From Deltaproteobacteria bacterium (GTDB lineage Bacteria > Myxococcota_A > UBA9160 > PR03), in contig JAGSPS010000144.1 in the NCBI GenBank assembly GCA_018262315.1, forward strand, positions 1 to 7,849: a DNA stretch of 7,849 bases, read 5' to 3'. A program made the position numbers and the translations under genes. Under the pieces are notes generated by a model that was not told where the DNA came from, searched no databases, and was given only the letters and a program-made list of their open reading frames with translations. This document shows, piece after piece, positions 7,298 to 7,849 of the stretch (position 1 is the first letter of the stretch; the number at the start of each line of letters is the position of its first letter).

Positions 7298-7849
7298 CAA
7301 CCGGCGCACTCCTCTGCGCCGCATCGCTCGCGGCGTCGCGATGCTGCTCGCGTTCGGTATCGCGATCGTCGCCGTGCTCTTGTTGCACGCGCACCTCCAG
7401 ATCCGCGGAATCGACCCGGAGCTGCCCTCGCTCGAGGCGGTGCGCGCGCAGGCCGATCTCGCCGGCCTGCCGATCCGGGTCTCCACCTGGAACACCGCGA
7501 GCCAGGGGATGCCGCGCAAGCAGGTCCTCGAAGCGGGTCTCGATCCCGATCCGCAAGCGCCCTACGTGATGAGCCACGCGGCGTTTCTGCTCGAATGGGC
7601 CGATGGACGCGCGCTGCTCGTGGACGCGGGGATGGACCGCGAGCAGGCGCGGTCGTTCGGACGTCCCATCGAGTGGGTCGGCGGCGAGCCGATCGTGCCG
7701 CACGGGGGAGTCGCCGAGCGCCTCGCTTCCGCTCTTGCGGGGCGCCCGCTCGCGATCGTCTTCACGCACCTGCACACCGATCACGTCGGGGGCGTCGTCT
7801 CGCTGTGTGGCGCCCTGTCGGGCGGCGCACGCCCGCTGCTGTTCCAGAC
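7287..7849 (+). CDS. Membrane-anchored metallo-beta-lactamase-fold hydrolase (3' truncated)
   Basis: Translation from the ATG at 7287 stays open to the window end, giving 187 residues of an unfinished protein. A basic N-terminus (RRTPLRRIARG) and one hydrophobic helix (about 17-34) form a signal anchor, so the catalytic domain probably faces the periplasm. The domain begins at about residue 62 with a strand (LPIRVSTWNTAS), then AAFLLEWADGRALLVDAG (98-115). It reaches the zinc-binding signature H161-x-H163-x-D165-H166 in FTHLHTDHVGG. This order is standard for the MBL-fold superfamily, which hydrolyses esters, lactones, amides or phosphoesters. The remaining metal ligands lie beyond the window, so the subclass and substrate cannot be assigned. 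The start overlaps the hydroxylase gene by 11 bp, suggesting one operon and perhaps one pathway, such as lipid modification followed by cleavage. Confidence 0.85.
   Translation, partial: MPPSNRRTPLRRIARGVAMLLAFGIAIVAVLLLHAHLQIRGIDPELPSLEAVRAQADLAGLPIRVSTWNTASQGMPRKQVLEAGLDPDPQAPYVMSHAAFLLEWADGRALLVDAGMDREQARSFGRPIEWVGGEPIVPHGGVAERLASALAGRPLAIVFTHLHTDHVGGVVSLCGALSGGARPLLFQ

Overview
The window is GC-rich, densely packed bacterial chromosome with a long DNA polymerase I gene, an RpoE-like ECF sigma / anti-sigma operon and a PEP-CTERM (exosortase-sorted) surface protein. This combination, together with the PEP-CTERM protein's resemblance to small proteins I recall from uncultured deltaproteobacterial lineages, suggests an environmental Gram-negative of the Myxococcota / Desulfobacterota / Binatia grade. 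That assignment is inference: no rRNA or other taxonomic marker is present. I see no mobile element, CRISPR array, tRNA or phage gene.

Layout. (1) Positions 1-374 hold the 3' end of a TetR/AcrR-type regulator. It overlaps convergently, by 17 bp, a small two-helix membrane protein gene on the minus strand (358-669). (2) That gene is divergent from polA (708-3440). The 38 bp between their start codons contain a perfect 18-bp palindrome. PolA has intact 5'-nuclease and polymerase motifs, but its 3'-5' exonuclease domain has lost its catalytic acids. (3) Positions 3547-5184 form a tight three-gene operon: ECF sigma factor, membrane-anchored zinc-finger anti-sigma factor, and an exported protein of unknown function. 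Both junctions overlap (4 and 14 bp). (4) Positions 5185-5609 are non-coding. They carry two A8 tracts 20 bp apart, sigma-54-like promoter candidates, an 11-bp GNRA-capped hairpin and a second, weaker hairpin. (5) Next comes the PEP-CTERM protein gene (5610-6464). (6) Last is a translationally coupled pair: an FA2H-like fatty acid hydroxylase (6590-7297) and the 5' part of a membrane-anchored metallo-beta-lactamase-fold hydrolase (7287 to the window end).

How they may work together. The sigma and anti-sigma genes are a standard envelope-signalling module, and the exported third protein is a natural candidate for its periplasmic partner. The PEP-CTERM protein would be exported and processed by an exosortase encoded elsewhere. 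The hydroxylase/hydrolase pair looks like lipid modification or turnover at the inner membrane. Several of these genes therefore concern the envelope, but only the two overlapping groups are linked by gene structure. No clearly new system is evident. The most distinctive parts are the exported protein of the sigma operon and the structured AT-punctuated leader of the PEP-CTERM gene.
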